Origin: Vitis vinifera
Lineage: Eukaryota; Streptophyta; Magnoliopsida; Vitales; Vitaceae
Assembly (NCBI RefSeq): GCF_030704535.1
Contig: NC_081822.1
Span: 10,533,001-10,597,000 of the forward strand
DNA length: 64,000 nucleotides
Reading direction: 5' to 3'
Shown piece after piece: positions 1-12,900 of the stretch (positions are counted from its first letter, which is position 1; every line of letters starts with the position of its first letter). The notes beneath the pieces are model-generated. The model ran no database searches. It had not been told where the DNA came from and saw only the letters and a program-made list of their open reading frames with translations. The translations under genes and the position numbers were made by a program.

Positions 1-394
1 GCAACCCGTCAAACTCGCTATAGAAAACATATCCATATTAAAAAGATTTCGAAATGCATTGTAAATAAAATTTATACAGCATAACTCAACATTCCCTTGC
101 ATACTCTACTGCCACAACTAATATCAAATTGAGGTAACAAAGAGAAATATATAAATTTTAAACGAGTCCAACACCAGGATCATACACCATCATTGACTGG
201 CATCTCTTCGTGTCACTCATCAAATCACGCAAGTGAGTCTTTTTAATATCCTCAACGTGAGCCTGCACAATGATGTACAAATTTCACATCAAATTCAGGT
301 TTATGAATACGATTCACATTGCTAAAACTAGTGGCCAAGTTACCCTCAAGTTCTTCCATGGCTCAGTATCGCAGATTAGAGTAGAGGAAGCCAT
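1..394 (-). CDS. PGIC: Cytosolic glucose-6-phosphate isomerase, N-terminal exons (partial)
   Basis: The first three coding exons of phosphoglucose isomerase are read on the minus strand: exon 1 344-394, exon 2 186-262, exon 3 from 17 down to the window edge. Exon 1 begins [17 protein letters not shown] and exon 2 continues [16 protein letters not shown], matching the known N-terminus of plant cytosolic PGI. Donors are GG|GTAAC and GT|GTATG and acceptors are TGCAG|GCT and TATAG|CGA; phases join cleanly, giving a codon split between exons 2 and 3 and then EFDGL. The enzyme interconverts glucose-6-phosphate and fructose-6-phosphate in cytosolic glycolysis and sucrose synthesis. No plastid transit peptide is seen, which fits the cytosolic isoform. 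The remaining exons, with the catalytic residues, lie left of the window. A stretch of 3'-to-5' leader upstream contains a 5'UTR intron. Confidence 0.9.
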
Positions 395-783
395 CTGAAA
401 TTATCTGAAAGCAAACAAAAATGTCACCAACTGATCGGTTATTAACCCTAAAAAGGCAAACCGATTAAAAAGATCCGTGTTTTACTCAAAAGACTGAGAC
501 TCCGTCCTGTTTGGTTAAGTAGAAAACCGTGGAAAAGAATTGTTCCTTTACCTTCCCCTTGGTTTCTCAGAAATCAAGTGGAAAGAAAGCTCCAGCAATT
601 GAAATTCAGAGATGATCGAATGATTTGTTATAAACGGAAACAAAAGGATCCAAGAGAGGAAGTGAACATTGATTACTGGTTTTGAAAAAAAGAGAAAGGA
701 GAAAATGAAACCGCGATTGATGGTCATAAATCTTATGAACAGATAATAATAATAAATAAAAAAAGTAGAAAATTGAGAAACAC

Positions 784-960
784 ACCTGAAGAGAGTGAGA
801 GAAATGGGATGTTTGACGGAGACGAGACGAGAGAGAGATGAGACTGGGCAAATGCGAGAAGCACCGAAAGAAAACAAGAAGGTTGAAAAAAGTGCAGATT
901 ATAGAGAGAGATGTCACGTCGTCACGTGAAGGAGGAGGTATGGCACGTGTGAGAGACTAG
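784..960 (-). promoter_or_regulatory. PGIC 5'UTR exon and promoter with two G-boxes
   Basis: A non-coding leader exon is inferred on the minus strand, ending with donor CAG|GTGTG at 786/785, upstream of acceptor TTTCAG just before the PGIC ATG (exon starts at 404 or 394). The intron between would span about 405-785. Further upstream are two perfect CACGTG G-boxes at 923-928 and 944-949, a common binding site for plant bZIP and bHLH factors. The leader is CT-rich on the minus strand, as many plant 5'UTRs are. The transcription start was not determined. Confidence 0.55.
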
Positions 961-1536
961 CTGATAAGACGGCATCTCATTTGCGATGCGGATCGGGTGC
1001 CCCTCCTTGCAAAAGAAAAGCATAAAAAAAAGCTACGGTGCAAGCGAAGAAAAAAAAAACGGTTTAAGCAAAATGAGGTTCAAACCTTTTAACCAGTAAT
1101 AATAATAAATATTTGGTAAAATTTAATACTCAATTTAATTTAAATAAAATTTGATACTAATTTGGCTTTAATAAAATTACCCTTAAATTAATTATCTAAC
1201 ATTTATTACTTAATAAAAATTTATTTTAAAAGTATTTAATAAAGTCAATAATTATTAAATAAATTAAATGTGTTTGATAAAATGATAATTTAATATTACA
1301 ATTTAAATTTGTTTTTAACTTTAAGTGTCAGTTATTTTATGTATTTACATCATTTTAAATAAATATTAATTGTCCAAAATAGAGGGTGACCCTTGTAAAG
1401 ATAGCCTAAGCTTAGGGGTGGTGAGTGTATTTCTTCTTACTAGAAATTATATGTATGGTACAAGCAAAATAAAAATGTAATTAATTATCAGTAAACAGTG
1501 GCAACTGCCAAGAAGGTTTAAAAAAGTGGAAAAAAG
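961..1536. other. Intergenic, AT-rich, no gene seen
   Basis: AT-rich spacer between the PGIC promoter and the tRNA gene. I see no coding signature. The A run at 1530-1535 is the Pol III terminator (T6 on the minus strand) of the neighbouring tRNA gene. Confidence 0.5.
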
Positions 1537-1608
1537 TTCCGTTGCCGGGAATCGAACCCGGGTCTCCTGGGTGAAAGCCAGATATCCTAACCGCTGGACG
1601 ACAACGGA
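1537..1608 (-). tRNA. tRNA-Glu(UUC): tRNA-Glu (anticodon UUC)
   Basis: A complete 72-nt cloverleaf reads on the minus strand. The acceptor stem is TCCGTTG/CAACGGA with discriminator A; the D arm contains GTCCAGCGGTTAGGAT; the anticodon loop CTTTCAC gives UUC; the T arm CCGGG-TTCGATT-CCCGG is perfect. The B box GGTTCGATTCC is canonical and the A box overlaps the D arm. No intron and no encoded CCA are present, as expected for a nuclear tRNA gene. A run of six T follows on the minus strand as Pol III terminator. Confidence 0.95.
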
Positions 1609-3200
1609 ATGATATTCAATGGGTATCTCACTTTTATAAAACCCAAATTTTAATAAGGGGATCCAAAATGCAATTTGAATGAAGAATGGTGCGTCGACTC
1701 CTAATGGTAAAAAGGGAATTTGCATATTTGCCAATTCAGGCCCTCCTGATGAATTTGAATTAAAGAGCAGAACAAGCTTCTTCAATGCAATTACTTCTGT
1801 ACAATCCCAATACTTCACATTTTATTTAAATAATATTTTTTAAAATTAATATTTATAAAAATGCAAGACTTTAAAATAGTCAATTTTATAAAAACAATTT
1901 CTTATTAATAAATATTTCTTTTTTCGTATTTTGTTATTTCTTGTTGTTTTTTCAAATACACGATTTTAATATAAATATAAGTTTGCAAAAAAAATAAATG
2001 AGAGCGATCACGGGCTGGTCTTGGGCTTGGGCTTGGGCTCAGCTGGTTGATAAGCACTCGCAGTAAGCTCTTACAAGGGTTGAACTTGTCTTTTAACGCT
2101 GACAAGATTTCAAGTGATATTGTTCCAAAAAAAATAATTCATAACACTAAAATAGGTATTTCAATTTTAAATTTTTGATTCTTAAAAATATTTTTTCAAA
2201 AAAAAAAAAAATTGAGAATGGGAAGAGGGATTTTTTCAAACGAATTTGAAGAATAGTACAAACTACAAACCAATCTCATCATGAATTATGAGAACAAGTG
2301 AACATTTATGACAAAAATAATAAAAACATTGAAAATATATATATAAAACAATTCATCAACATAAGTGCTCATCATTGAAATAAAGAATTCATGACTAATT
2401 TATTCTTAAAATTGTTTATTTATTATCTTCTTTTTGTATATCATAAAATTATGGTTAAAATTGGGGAACAAAATGAGAGGCGATGGTAATAGGAGAAAGG
2501 GTTGTCATGATCCGAGGTTAAAACTAGACAAATATGATTTTGTTGTATACTTAGGCAGTTTTTGTTTTTTTAAATAAATATCGACTTTAGATGATTTAGT
2601 TTTAATTTTTAAATTTTTTTTAAATGAATAAAAAAACCAAATTATTTGGTTTTTTTTTACTATACGAACCCTCAACCTATTAATATTTAATAAAAAAAAA
2701 AAATTAATACTTAATACTATTAAATTGTATAGGAAGTTAAGCTAAATTAAATTCAATTTAGATTTAAATAAAATAAAATAAAAACCACCACCTTACTAAT
2801 TAGTCCTGCATATGGTCAGATTGAGAAGGGAAAAAAACCTAAGACTGAGACCTTTGCCAAAACAAAACACAAGGCCAAAATTAACCACCGATATACTGGC
2901 CTTAAAGGGCAGGGACAATCTAAGAATACATTGAAACATAAATTTTTTCCAGAAAATTGCTTCTCATATATATTGATGCAATATACATAAAGTTTCAATA
3001 TAAGAAATATGATTGAACCTTGTTTTGAAGTACAGGAACCAAGATTTGATGCTGATTTACAGGAAAGTTGAGAAGGAGTATTTCATTTGCCAAAATTTAA
3101 ACAACAAAAACATAAAATGTTGCTATGACAACATGTTAAAAAAAGAGTTCACAAAGAATCTTAGTAAACCTGTTACACATTGAGCATGTGGATGAAATGA
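1609..3200. other. Intergenic AT-rich DNA and 3' flank of the LIKE-COV gene
   Basis: Low-complexity AT-rich DNA with poly-A/T runs (for example around 2190-2215 and 2690-2705). The right part (about 2800-3295) is less AT-rich and probably includes the 3'UTR of the minus-strand LIKE-COV gene. No independent gene is supported. Confidence 0.4.
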
Positions 3201-3295
3201 TTAAAGAAAGAACAAACAAAATTCCTTGATCACATCCATCACTTCATGGCCAAACTGGTTAACTTGAGGTCTGTTCCAAGCTTAATGATCAAGCA

Positions 3296-6200
3296 TTAGA
3301 CTTTTGCTGCTACCAAATTGCCGATTCTTGATGCTGGAATGGCTTGTGCATCTATTGTGGTTAAAATTTGAGGTACTGACATGCCTCCAGAAATGACAAT
3401 TTCTGCAAAAACGCAAGAAAGATCAAAAGCCACGTTATCATTAGATTCATAATTGAAAAGGATATTCCTGTGATGATATGATATGCAGTGTGAAAATTAT
3501 ACCAATCCCTTCTCGAACAGACAAATTAGGCCTAAGAATATCCATTGAACTGATGAGAAAAACATCTCCAATATAGAGGTGGTTGGAAGGCACGTAAATG
3601 CAGCACAGTTCCTCTTCACCTGTGTTCCTCTGAAGAAGAACTGTGTTAGTGATAAATCCAAATGCATATTCCCCGATTCGTGGATGTCTTATGATGGCCA
3701 CTTCCTTGAATGCGTTAGAACTCTGATCTGTAGCATTGTTACCGGATGCTTCAGAGTTTAGAAATCTGCAAGGTTGTACTAGAAAATAAATAAATAAATA
3801 AATATATTTACCTGGTGATATTGCTGCACTAATTTGCTTTGAGGCAGAATATATATAGCTTACAAGTGGCATTTTCTTGATGAACCATTCCCCAAGGCCG
3901 AGAAGAGAAGCTCCCAACCAGGAAGACATGAAAACACCAACTAAGAAGATGAAAGTGATGGAAGTGATGAATCCAAGACCTGCAGGTTGACCAAATTATC
4001 CAAACGGGAACAACTTAAATCAAGTTGAAAGGAGAGAAGTCCTTAATAGTATGACAATCTTTACAAAAGATGAATTGATTAGGAAACATTCTTTTGATTC
4101 CTGGTTCAGCACAAATGAGGATGCTGGGGAGAATTCCATCAAGCTCATTTGATCCCAGATTAAGAATCACTTCTGGGATTCTGAAATGATTTAAAATGAA
4201 GGGAATGACTATTCCTTCATTTGAAACTTTCCGTGTTTGGATAAGTATATAAAGTATTGATAGGATGATGAGACAGTGATCGTGGCAATGATATGGGAAG
4301 TGGCGGTGGTGCGGTGGCAACAGTGGTCATGCATTGATAATAATTGTAGTAGGGATTTGAGAATAGCATTTCTGCCATATTATCTTGAAATCCTCAAATC
4401 TAAGTGTTTTAAGCCAACTTAAAAAGAAAACCGAGGTAACAGACTTGCATTTAAGAAAGTGAAAACAATTGCATGTGTCAACCACTTCCTGGGGTGCCAG
4501 AATCTCAGAGGATCATTCCAGTTATTGTTTAGTTTTGATAAGGTCCATCAAAACTCTCACATCAATCTATTCCCTTAATGAGTTGTAAATTGTTCTCTCT
4601 GTAGCATTAATTTTGTGTGAAACACGAACATATAGCATGACCTTTTCCTTCCAATTCAACTGGATGAGGATTGAACTATTTTCTTTCTTGATCAGAAAAT
4701 TCACAATCAACTTCAAAGTCCCCTTTTCTGTTCATCAGAAACTGAATAGCTGGATCTATAACATTACAGTAGTAAAACTCAAGTAGTTCTAATCCTGAGA
4801 AACTGCAATAGAATATAAGTGAACTTACCAAATACATTGATGCCTAGTTGATTATAAACTGGGGAGAAGAAACCATCCACAAAATGAAAGAAACCCCAAG
4901 TGATATAGAATGTAATGGCAATAGGAAGTAGAATGACACTGCAAAGAATATCAGATTTTTTCGTAAGAGATATCCAGAGTGTTCCTAACTAATTATTACA
5001 TACTCCATTGTGTGTGCGTGCCAAACAGAGTAGCTACAAGAATCATAAAACTTTCAGTACCATGATGTTAAATATAAAAACATAATATGCATATGGCAAG
5101 CGTAAGACGAATAATCAATATCATTAGACACTTCTCTTTGGTTTTTTGGATAGGCAATAAGAAATTATACTAGAAGATAAGAAACATGAGAAACTCTTTT
5201 GCTAGCAACAAGATGAATTCTTTTGCTGAATTCCTTATAACTGTTCAATCAAGTTTATGTGAATATCTGAAACTGATATGCTTTTCAAAATAGGAAAAAA
5301 GAAAAATAAAAAAAAAGAAAAACAACTGGAGGGCTAAATTTTACAGCTGCATGAAGTTAATATGAACACGTGAACACTTCAGGAACATTGTTTATTTGCT
5401 TTGATTATACTCATATGGAGTTCTAAGGGATTTCATGCAAGTGACACTGCACAGTCAACATTTATGCCAGCGAGGAGACATTGCACAATGATCGCTGTCA
5501 TCCAGTTGCTTGGCCAAACAATAAATGTTTCATATATTAGATGGACATACTTCTTCTTGGATGCAAGTCGAGGTGATTCGAATATGTTTAATTTATATGT
5601 CTTCGAGATACTTTAAACTACAGCATTGCTTCTCACATCAGGATCATACCACTAGAGAATTTTTTCCCATGGAGTAAAATACATATCATGAATGAACTCA
5701 CTGAGACTCCTGAATGAGTTGGTGAGTTCTGTTTCAATGGTAAATCTTTAACACTAGACATGCTACTTTTATAGCTGAATTTTGTTCAGCTATCCCACCT
5801 GCATATTTTCTTTACTAGTCTATAGACCCAGGATATTCCCAAATCCAAAAATTCTGATCTTATCACTAATCCATGCCCCAAAAAAGGGCTGTAAAATCAC
5901 ATTAAATTAAGTAAACAGGCAGGGGAGGGGGTGTGTTTGCAAGGATTGTAAGCAGTGATTGCACCCAAAATGATAATAATAATAATGATAAAATTGTAAT
6001 GTTTTCAGCAAAGCTATTCTCAAATGACAGGAATAATATGTCATCAAGGAAATTAAGCCAGTCCAATCATTGAAAAGGGAGAAGCAAAGAACTAACCATC
6101 CAGACATAAACTTCTTTGAGGCCCAGCTGCGGATGACTTTGGAAAATGCCTACACAGGTATAGAAACAAAGCTTTATCTTGTTGTGGGCATAAGAGGTTG

Positions 6201-6834
6201 GGATCAAATATGGGTAAGAAAAAGGTAACTGACAATAAATGCACAAAATTCGGTGTGAGATAAAAGGGGTTATATATCCAAAATTCATATATCTTGAAAT
6301 TAGCATTAATAACAATCACCGAAAAAAAAATAAAAATCTTCTAGTAATTTGTCTCAAGGATTCTCTTGGCTTGACACTAACAAGCATCGAAAATATAAAA
6401 ATTCCCACGAAATACTTTAATTGGCGTGGAAGAAAGGAAAATTTCTCAACATCTTTGTAATCCACTGGGTAAATTTCATAACTGGTTTGATCTGTACGCT
6501 CACCGTCCCTTCGAATTCCTCTGGCTTAAATAATAAGGAAAACAAATATCTGGTGGTAGCGACAAAAAATTAGGGAAAAATCGATGAACCAATCCACACG
6601 TTTCTGAATTTAGAAACAGGTTTTGAAACGATTAATCCGAAAAAAGACCACAAACAATGGCAATGGATTTGGAGAAAATAGACAGGAGCGAGAAAAACGG
6701 ACCTCACGGCCGGAGTGATGATGGGAAGAAGAAGAGGATGGAGAGGAGGGCGATGATTTGGAGGCAACATTGTCAGTGGTGGCGGCTACTGGGATCAGGA
6801 GCTCGAGGTCTCTGTCCCTCTCTCTGGAACCCAT
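3296..6834 (-). CDS. LCV: LIKE COV (DUF502) membrane protein
   Basis: A complete six-exon gene of 264 aa on the minus strand: 6703-6834, 6097-6149, 4829-4938, 3812-3979, 3503-3727, 3296-3402. All junctions are GT-AG and phases agree. The N-terminus MGSRERDRDLELLIPVA is followed by a Ser/His-rich spacer, then KVIRSWASKKFMSG. Two hydrophobic segments follow: roughly residues 62-85 (VILLPIAITFYITWGF) and 98-125 (LGFITSITFIFLVGVFMSSW). The conserved DUF502 core includes GLGEWFIKKMPLVSYIYSAS, AFKEVAIIRHPRIGEYAFGF and VPSNHLYIGDVFLI. Arabidopsis COV1/LCV proteins are integral membrane proteins of the endomembrane system linked to vascular patterning and trafficking. Length and order match the family. 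Which paralogue this is cannot be told from here. Confidence 0.93.
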
Positions 6835-9700
6835 TTTTTTTCTCGCCTTCAGATTCGTTTTTTCTCCTCTTTCCTTCTCTCTGCTCCAGCCCGAAGTCCC
6901 AATTCAGTTAGGGACACCAGGATGTTTTCAACCGAAATTTTAAAATCGCTGGGTAGAAGTTTCCACGGGAGACTTGCCGACCTAAGGTACGGTTTGTCTA
7001 CCACTTACACGACGTCGTTGTCGGCAATGCAAGCCTTGCCCCATTTTTATTTATTCTTTTTTTCCGAACCAGAATATTTGTGGTTTTGGACACACTTTCA
7101 ATTGAATTTTTTTACATAAAAAGTAAAAAGTAAAATATTAAAAAATATCTTAAAAAATCACATTCAGAAAATTTAAGTTTTTTATTCAAATCATTATTTT
7201 TTCAATATAAAGTCTAAAATTTCTTATATTTTATATAAAAATTATTATTATTATTATTATTAACATGATTTTTTTATATATATAATAATAATAATAATAA
7301 TGCATATCATATGAAATTTCTAAAACATATACAAAAGTTCTAAAAAAAAGAGCTCCAAAATTATATTTAAAAAATGTTATTATTAATATTATATTTAATG
7401 AAAGTTTCGTTGATCATGTTATTGAAATGTTATATTATTAATAAAAAAAATAAAAATTAAAACCAATAATAAATTTAAATTATTTGAATTAAAAAATTTA
7501 AATTTAAAAAATGTTACTAAAATTCTATTAATATATCTCGTTTTTTAAGTTTTGTTCATAAAAAGAAAAATGAAAAAATATTTTTTTTAAATAGAAAAGA
7601 AATTAAAGAGGTGAAACAAACCTGACACTTAGAGATTAAAGGAGTGAGAGTAAAGAAAGTGGGATACATATGTAAAACTAAAAACCGAAAAACATGAAAT
7701 TTACAATCACATTCATTTTTCTTTATTTCCTTTAAAAGTATTTAATATATGTAGAACTTGAGTTCATTATCTGCATTAACTATATATATAATAGAAAAAT
7801 TATAATATCCCATATCTGATAGGATAAAAAGTTTACGGTATTATAGAAGTATGAACTCTTCTCAACTTGTAAATGCATTTTAAAACCGTGAGAGTTCTTT
7901 TGGGGTCAAAGTGGATATCTACGTGATTGGGTACAAATAATTACAAATGATATTAGAGTTGATCCTGATTCTGATGTGGGAGTTTGTTTGGTCCAATGAA
8001 GGTTGTTTGTTTGTGTGATCTTGTAGATACATTTTAAGAGGTTCAAGTGGATAATATATACAGACGCCTTTTCCATTACGAAAAATAATTAAACATTATA
8101 TTAGTTCATGAATCCTGACAAAAATTCTATCTCTATGAATATGGATATAAGAAAGAAAGAATAAGAAAATATTTTTTCTATTGTAATTACATTTTTTTTT
8201 CGTTCGTAGTATTCTTTCTAAAAAAAAGTGAAGGAGGCTTTAAAAGAAAGTAAAAGATTATTTTGTTCCTGATAGCTATTTCTTTAATTAGTGGATAGGA
8301 GCATACTTTGGATCGGAATCATGGGGAGTATTGCCTGATCATTTTTACTAATTTAAAGCTCCAATTAGTATTCCTTTTATGCAAAAATGTCCCTTGGATA
8401 ATTTACATAATCTCCATTACTAATCCTTTATGTACCTTGGTGTTCTTAGCCATCCACTTATTTTTGCTCAATCCCCCTGTTATGGTATTACATATATGTT
8501 AATACATAGAAAAGATAGTGAAAACAAAACTCCATACAGTTGGTCTTTTGAACCTGCTTCAAGTCGTGATTGATGCCTAATCAATTAATCTTGGGATAAA
8601 CAGATAGTCTCTACTACTTGCTTATGTTTATTTCCGCTTAACTCTTGTACATAGGAAATGAGACTTAATCATTTTACTGCGAATTTATAAGCTTTTTTAT
8701 TTCACTCATATAACTATCTGATTTAGTTTATCAACCCGAATAATGAATAAAAAATGACGATATTTATTCAATTCATTCAACTTCTTTCCTATAAAAAAAG
8801 AAAGAAAAGAAAGGGAATAAAGAAAGGTTTATGTCTCAACAAATCGCATGTAGAGATATTGATAACACGTATTTTTATAAAAATCTTATAACAAAATTTT
8901 CAAATTTTAAGACAAAAAATTGGCGAATATCTTATGTACTTGAAAATATTTAAAAAAAAAATTTTTAATTAAGGAAGCAAATTTTTTTTTTTACTTCCTC
9001 CAATTTTAAAAATGTTGAATTTTTTATTTTAAATATGAAGTAATTTTTTTCTTCTTGTAGAAGAGTTTCAATATTTTATGTAAGAGTTTCTATTTTTTAA
9101 AAACAAAAAATATATTCAAATGTGACACTTATATATATATATATACATTAAAATTTAAGTAAAAAAAAAACCACTAGGATGTTTAGTAAAAGTTAATGTT
9201 TAAAGATTTAAAATATTGTCAAAATTAAAATATGAGTAATTTGAACATTTAAATTTAATTATTTAATTTTATTTCTAATATATTAAGATTATTTGATAAA
9301 AATTAACTTTATTTTCTATAAATTATTGAAATTCCAAATTTACATAATAAACACGAAACAACAAATAGTTTTCCAAACATTCATATAAGACAACAGAGCA
9401 AAAAATATTCGGGACTTTAAAAATAGTATTTATTTTTATTTATCACTTTAAGTTATAATATTCAATTATTTCATTGCATGTGATAATTTAAATTAAATAA
9501 TTAATCATATTACATTATTAAACTGATTTATTAAGCACTTTCTAGAAATTGATAAAGAAAAGATTCAAATAAGGTTTCAAATATGAAGGTAACTTTCATC
9601 TTCATCGTTGTAAATTTTATTGAATGGTTAAATAGCCAAATTCCACAAATTTTTTTTAGAAAATGTTTATCATCTCCACAGATATTGGTCGGTATATCTT
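6835..9700. other. Promoter of LIKE-COV gene and AT-rich intergenic DNA
   Basis: The first hundred or so bases upstream of 6834 are the LIKE-COV 5'UTR and promoter, CT-rich in plus orientation. Beyond about 7120 the DNA is AT-rich with simple ATT/TA repeats (7242-7300). A decayed TRIM-like fragment is listed separately at about 7850-8060. I see no gene here. Confidence 0.45.
7850..8060. repeat. Decayed TRIM-like retroelement fragment
   Basis: This stretch carries the sequence style of a small LTR element found elsewhere in the window: an LTR-like tract ending near ATATCTACGTGATTGGG, then a primer-site-like tract ATTACAAATGATATTAGAG (compare the methionine-tRNA primer site TGGTATCAGAGC), then GATGTGGGAGTTTGTTTGG. 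The same blocks recur at 20.6-20.9 kb and 26.5-27.3 kb. No coding capacity is visible. Confidence 0.45.
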
Positions 9701-9903
9701 GCAAGTGAATCTTTGTTATGTAATTTATGTTTCCCAGTTCACAAGCATGACGAGCCCTGGAGCACCCTCATTTCTTTACACTTGAAAGACACAGAAGAAG
9801 GAAGCGGGGAAAACGAAGAGTAGAGATTCCACTCCTCCATTAAGCCGCACGCAACCCACCTCCGTCACTCATTTATTCTTACCAAATGCAACATCTCTAC
9901 TCT

Positions 9904-12900
9904 TCAGGTACGTCCACCAGGGTAAATACAACCCTTATAGCCTGACAAACGGGAAGGAATGGCGTTGTTAAGTGTTAAAATCTCAAAAAAGATTCGAAGA
10001 GAAAAAGTGAGAAAAGGGAATTTTGGATTTTTTTTTATTATGAATTCTTTTTGAAAATAGGTGCAACATTGTTAGAATTTAAATAGGCTTAATTAACAAA
10101 AAATTAAAACTAATTTACCCTTATTTTTAAAATGAAATACAATAATTCTAATATAGTAACTATATAAATAAGAGATATAATAATTAAATAAATAAATATA
10201 TAGTAACTAAATATGTTAATAATTTCTAACATCCTTCACAAACCCAGGATGTGGTTGCAATAAATATTGAGAGTTTGCTAAAGAAAAAATTGAAAACGTG
10301 GAAACAAGTGTGGCTTTATAAATAAATTCACAATAATGCTGTTGAGAAAATCCCTTAGCAATCGATCGAGTTTGTACCATTTAATTCAAGTATCAAATAT
10401 CAAGTATTAGTCTTATATAAAGTAGAAAGTTCCTCGATCATAACTTGGAAGACGATAAGAAAATCATGAGAGAGAAGAATTCACAATCTTAAAAAGTATT
10501 GAAGTAGCTATAGGAGGAGAGGAAGGAGCATGTTAATAAAAAACCAATCTCTATAAAAACTATTTTTATCATCCAAAAATATGACTAGAAAATAGAGGTA
10601 TATGCTCAAGGAAAAAGTAGTAGAAGATATAAAACTAAAAACATCAAAGAAAGAAATAAGAATAAAAAGAAGAAGATATGAAAGAAATACTAATCAGGCA
10701 CATTCTAAAAAAAAAAGAAAAAAGACAAACGAAGACATAAAACTATAAGAGTAAGAAACAAAATTTGGATTTATATTCAACAATATAGAAGAAGCTTAAA
10801 TACACCAATAAAAAAATAAATTTTGAAACAATTCTCAAACGGTAGAAATTTGATTGAAAATTTAAAATTCATTCTATCAAATAATTTAAATTCATTGTGA
10901 AATTAATTGTATCCAACAAACAAATAGGAAAAATGCAAAATTAAATTACGTATACAATCTTTCAAAATGTTCCCAAATTTTTTTGATAGTTTCATACTTC
11001 GTCAATTATAAGCGTATACAATTTTTTAAAATGTTCCCAATTTTTTTTTTTAACAGTTTCATACTTCGTCAATTGTATGTTTATCGAATTACCAATGGAG
11101 TTGTTGATCCAAGTAATAATTTTCGAATAGCTTACTTTCCAAGCATCTAACATTGTCTTGCATATTTTTCCTTTTTTTTCATTTATAGGTTTGCGTAAAA
11201 TGCCAATGATGTAACTTCACATCTTTTTGTTTTTTAGAAAATTTATATCACATAACTCTAATATGAATAATTTTTTTTATCCAATCACCCACTAATAGAT
11301 TGAAGAGAATTATCTCGTTCACCGGTCATAAACAATAAACAACTACCAATTAAAAGAAGCATATCGAACCGAAAAAAATGAATACGAAATCAAATATTAG
11401 AATCAAATAGGAGAAAAATGATGTGACCATTCATTATAATATTCCACGATCATACAAGATGAAAAAAGAATTCCACAATCAAACAGATATGAAAACAGTG
11501 TATGAGATTAAACTCTCTTCCATAAGATCACAAATTAAAAGTCCTATTAAAGATTGATTTTGCTAGATACTATATTGAAATCCAAAAAGAGATTCAAAAA
11601 GACAAAAAAGAAAAAAAGAAAATTTAGAATTTCTCATTACCAATTCTTCTTGAAAATAAGTACAAATTTAAGTAGGCATAATACAAGAAAATAAAGATTA
11701 ATTTACCATCCTAAAAAGAAAAAAAAATTATAATATAATAACTAAATAAAGGAGAGATATAATAACTAAATAAATAAATATACAATAACTAAATATATAA
11801 TTATAATATAGTAAGCTTTCAACAGTAAGAAATAATCAAGCTTAAGGTATGGGCAGAGAGGCTGCCGATGAACAATTTGTAAAGGCATTGGGGTTTGAGA
11901 AGACTTACTGGGATTTTTAGATGTGAGTGTGGCTGTTTGTGAGAAATCACAGTTCCATGGATTGCGAGCAGAATTTTGGTAGAAGAGGTTCATTGCATAA
12001 GCAGCATGTGATGCTACGGTGTTGGGTTCAAAACAAGCCCCACCTGGTTGGACTGGACGGCAATCTATCCCTTGTCCGCAGGCGTAGTCCAGATTAGCCT
12101 GGAGTTGGGCATTTGATACAACTGATTTGGGCACACACCACGTTCCGTTCGTCGATGGAGATGGAGATGGAGTGGCCGGAGTTTTGGGGGTTGCCGGTGC
12201 CGGAGTAGTGTTCTTTAAGCATGATTTACAAGTTATGTTAAACAAACCGTTTTTGTTACCACAACACTATAATTTTTGCCACTGATACTGAAAATAAAAT
12301 GAAAGAAAACTATGCTCTCAAATCATAAATAATTGGCACAGTTTTCTTCCAGACAGTTTCTCACCTGGGCGCCCTTGGAGAGGCCAACATCATAGGTCAT
12401 GGTGAGATCAGTCTTAAAAAGCCCAAATGCGCGCTCTGAGCCCGGCCCAGGTTTCAGGTCCTCGTCGTAGAGTGCAAACAGATATGTATCCACTGATTTC
12501 CCAGGCATCAAGGGCGTTCCCACCAGTGACCTCAGGTGCGAGATCAGGTTCCCATTGTAAGCCTTGGCATTTTCAATACTTGGGCCTACCTCGTTGCTGT
12601 CTCCTTTGTAGGGCCAGCCCGTCTCCGCAACCACTATCTCAATTTCCTTGAAGCCCATCGAGTTCAATGCAGCTCGAACAGCGTCCACCTGAAACAAGCC
12701 CAGCCCAAAACTTAATCTCAGCCCGGTTCACTTGCATAGAGGGTCCAGATGTTGGACTCACCTGGGCATCGAACATATTCATGTACTTGATATTAGTCCC
12801 AGAGTCGAAACGTCCGGAGTTGGGTTGAAAAAGACAAAAAGCCAGCGTTTCAGGTCTGTGGTCGCTCCGGTATGCGAAGTAAGGGTATGGATTGATCGCG

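Larger units (their letters stand above)
9973..11824 (-). mobile_element. Old non-coding copia-like LTR element in glucanase intron 4
   Basis: Two diverged direct repeats of about 250 bp bound this segment: 9973-10231 and 11576-11824. Shared blocks include TTCTTTTTGAAAATAGGTGC versus TTCTTCTTGAAAATAAGTAC, and AACTAAATAAATAAATAT-type tracts. On the minus strand the elements start TGTTAGAAAT/TGTTGAAAG. The inner flank of the right repeat (GCTAGATACTATATTG) resembles the reverse complement of the copia primer site, so the element runs on the minus strand. The outer flanks TTAAG and GTAAG could be a decayed 5-bp target duplication. The internal 1.3 kb is A-rich and has no gag or pol reading frame. 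It occupies most of the intron between the last two exons of the glucanase gene. Confidence 0.6.

Noticed and set aside
11766..11908. C-terminal extension of the GH17 X8 exon by readthrough
   Set aside because: The frame passes a strong donor GTAAGT, loses the sixth conserved cysteine and becomes AT-encoded. The short exon at 9904-9941 restores the family ending.
11862..11908. A 47-nt intron ending at GGCAG as alternative end of the GH17 gene
   Set aside because: Shorter than usual plant introns, and the result lacks the family's final cysteine.
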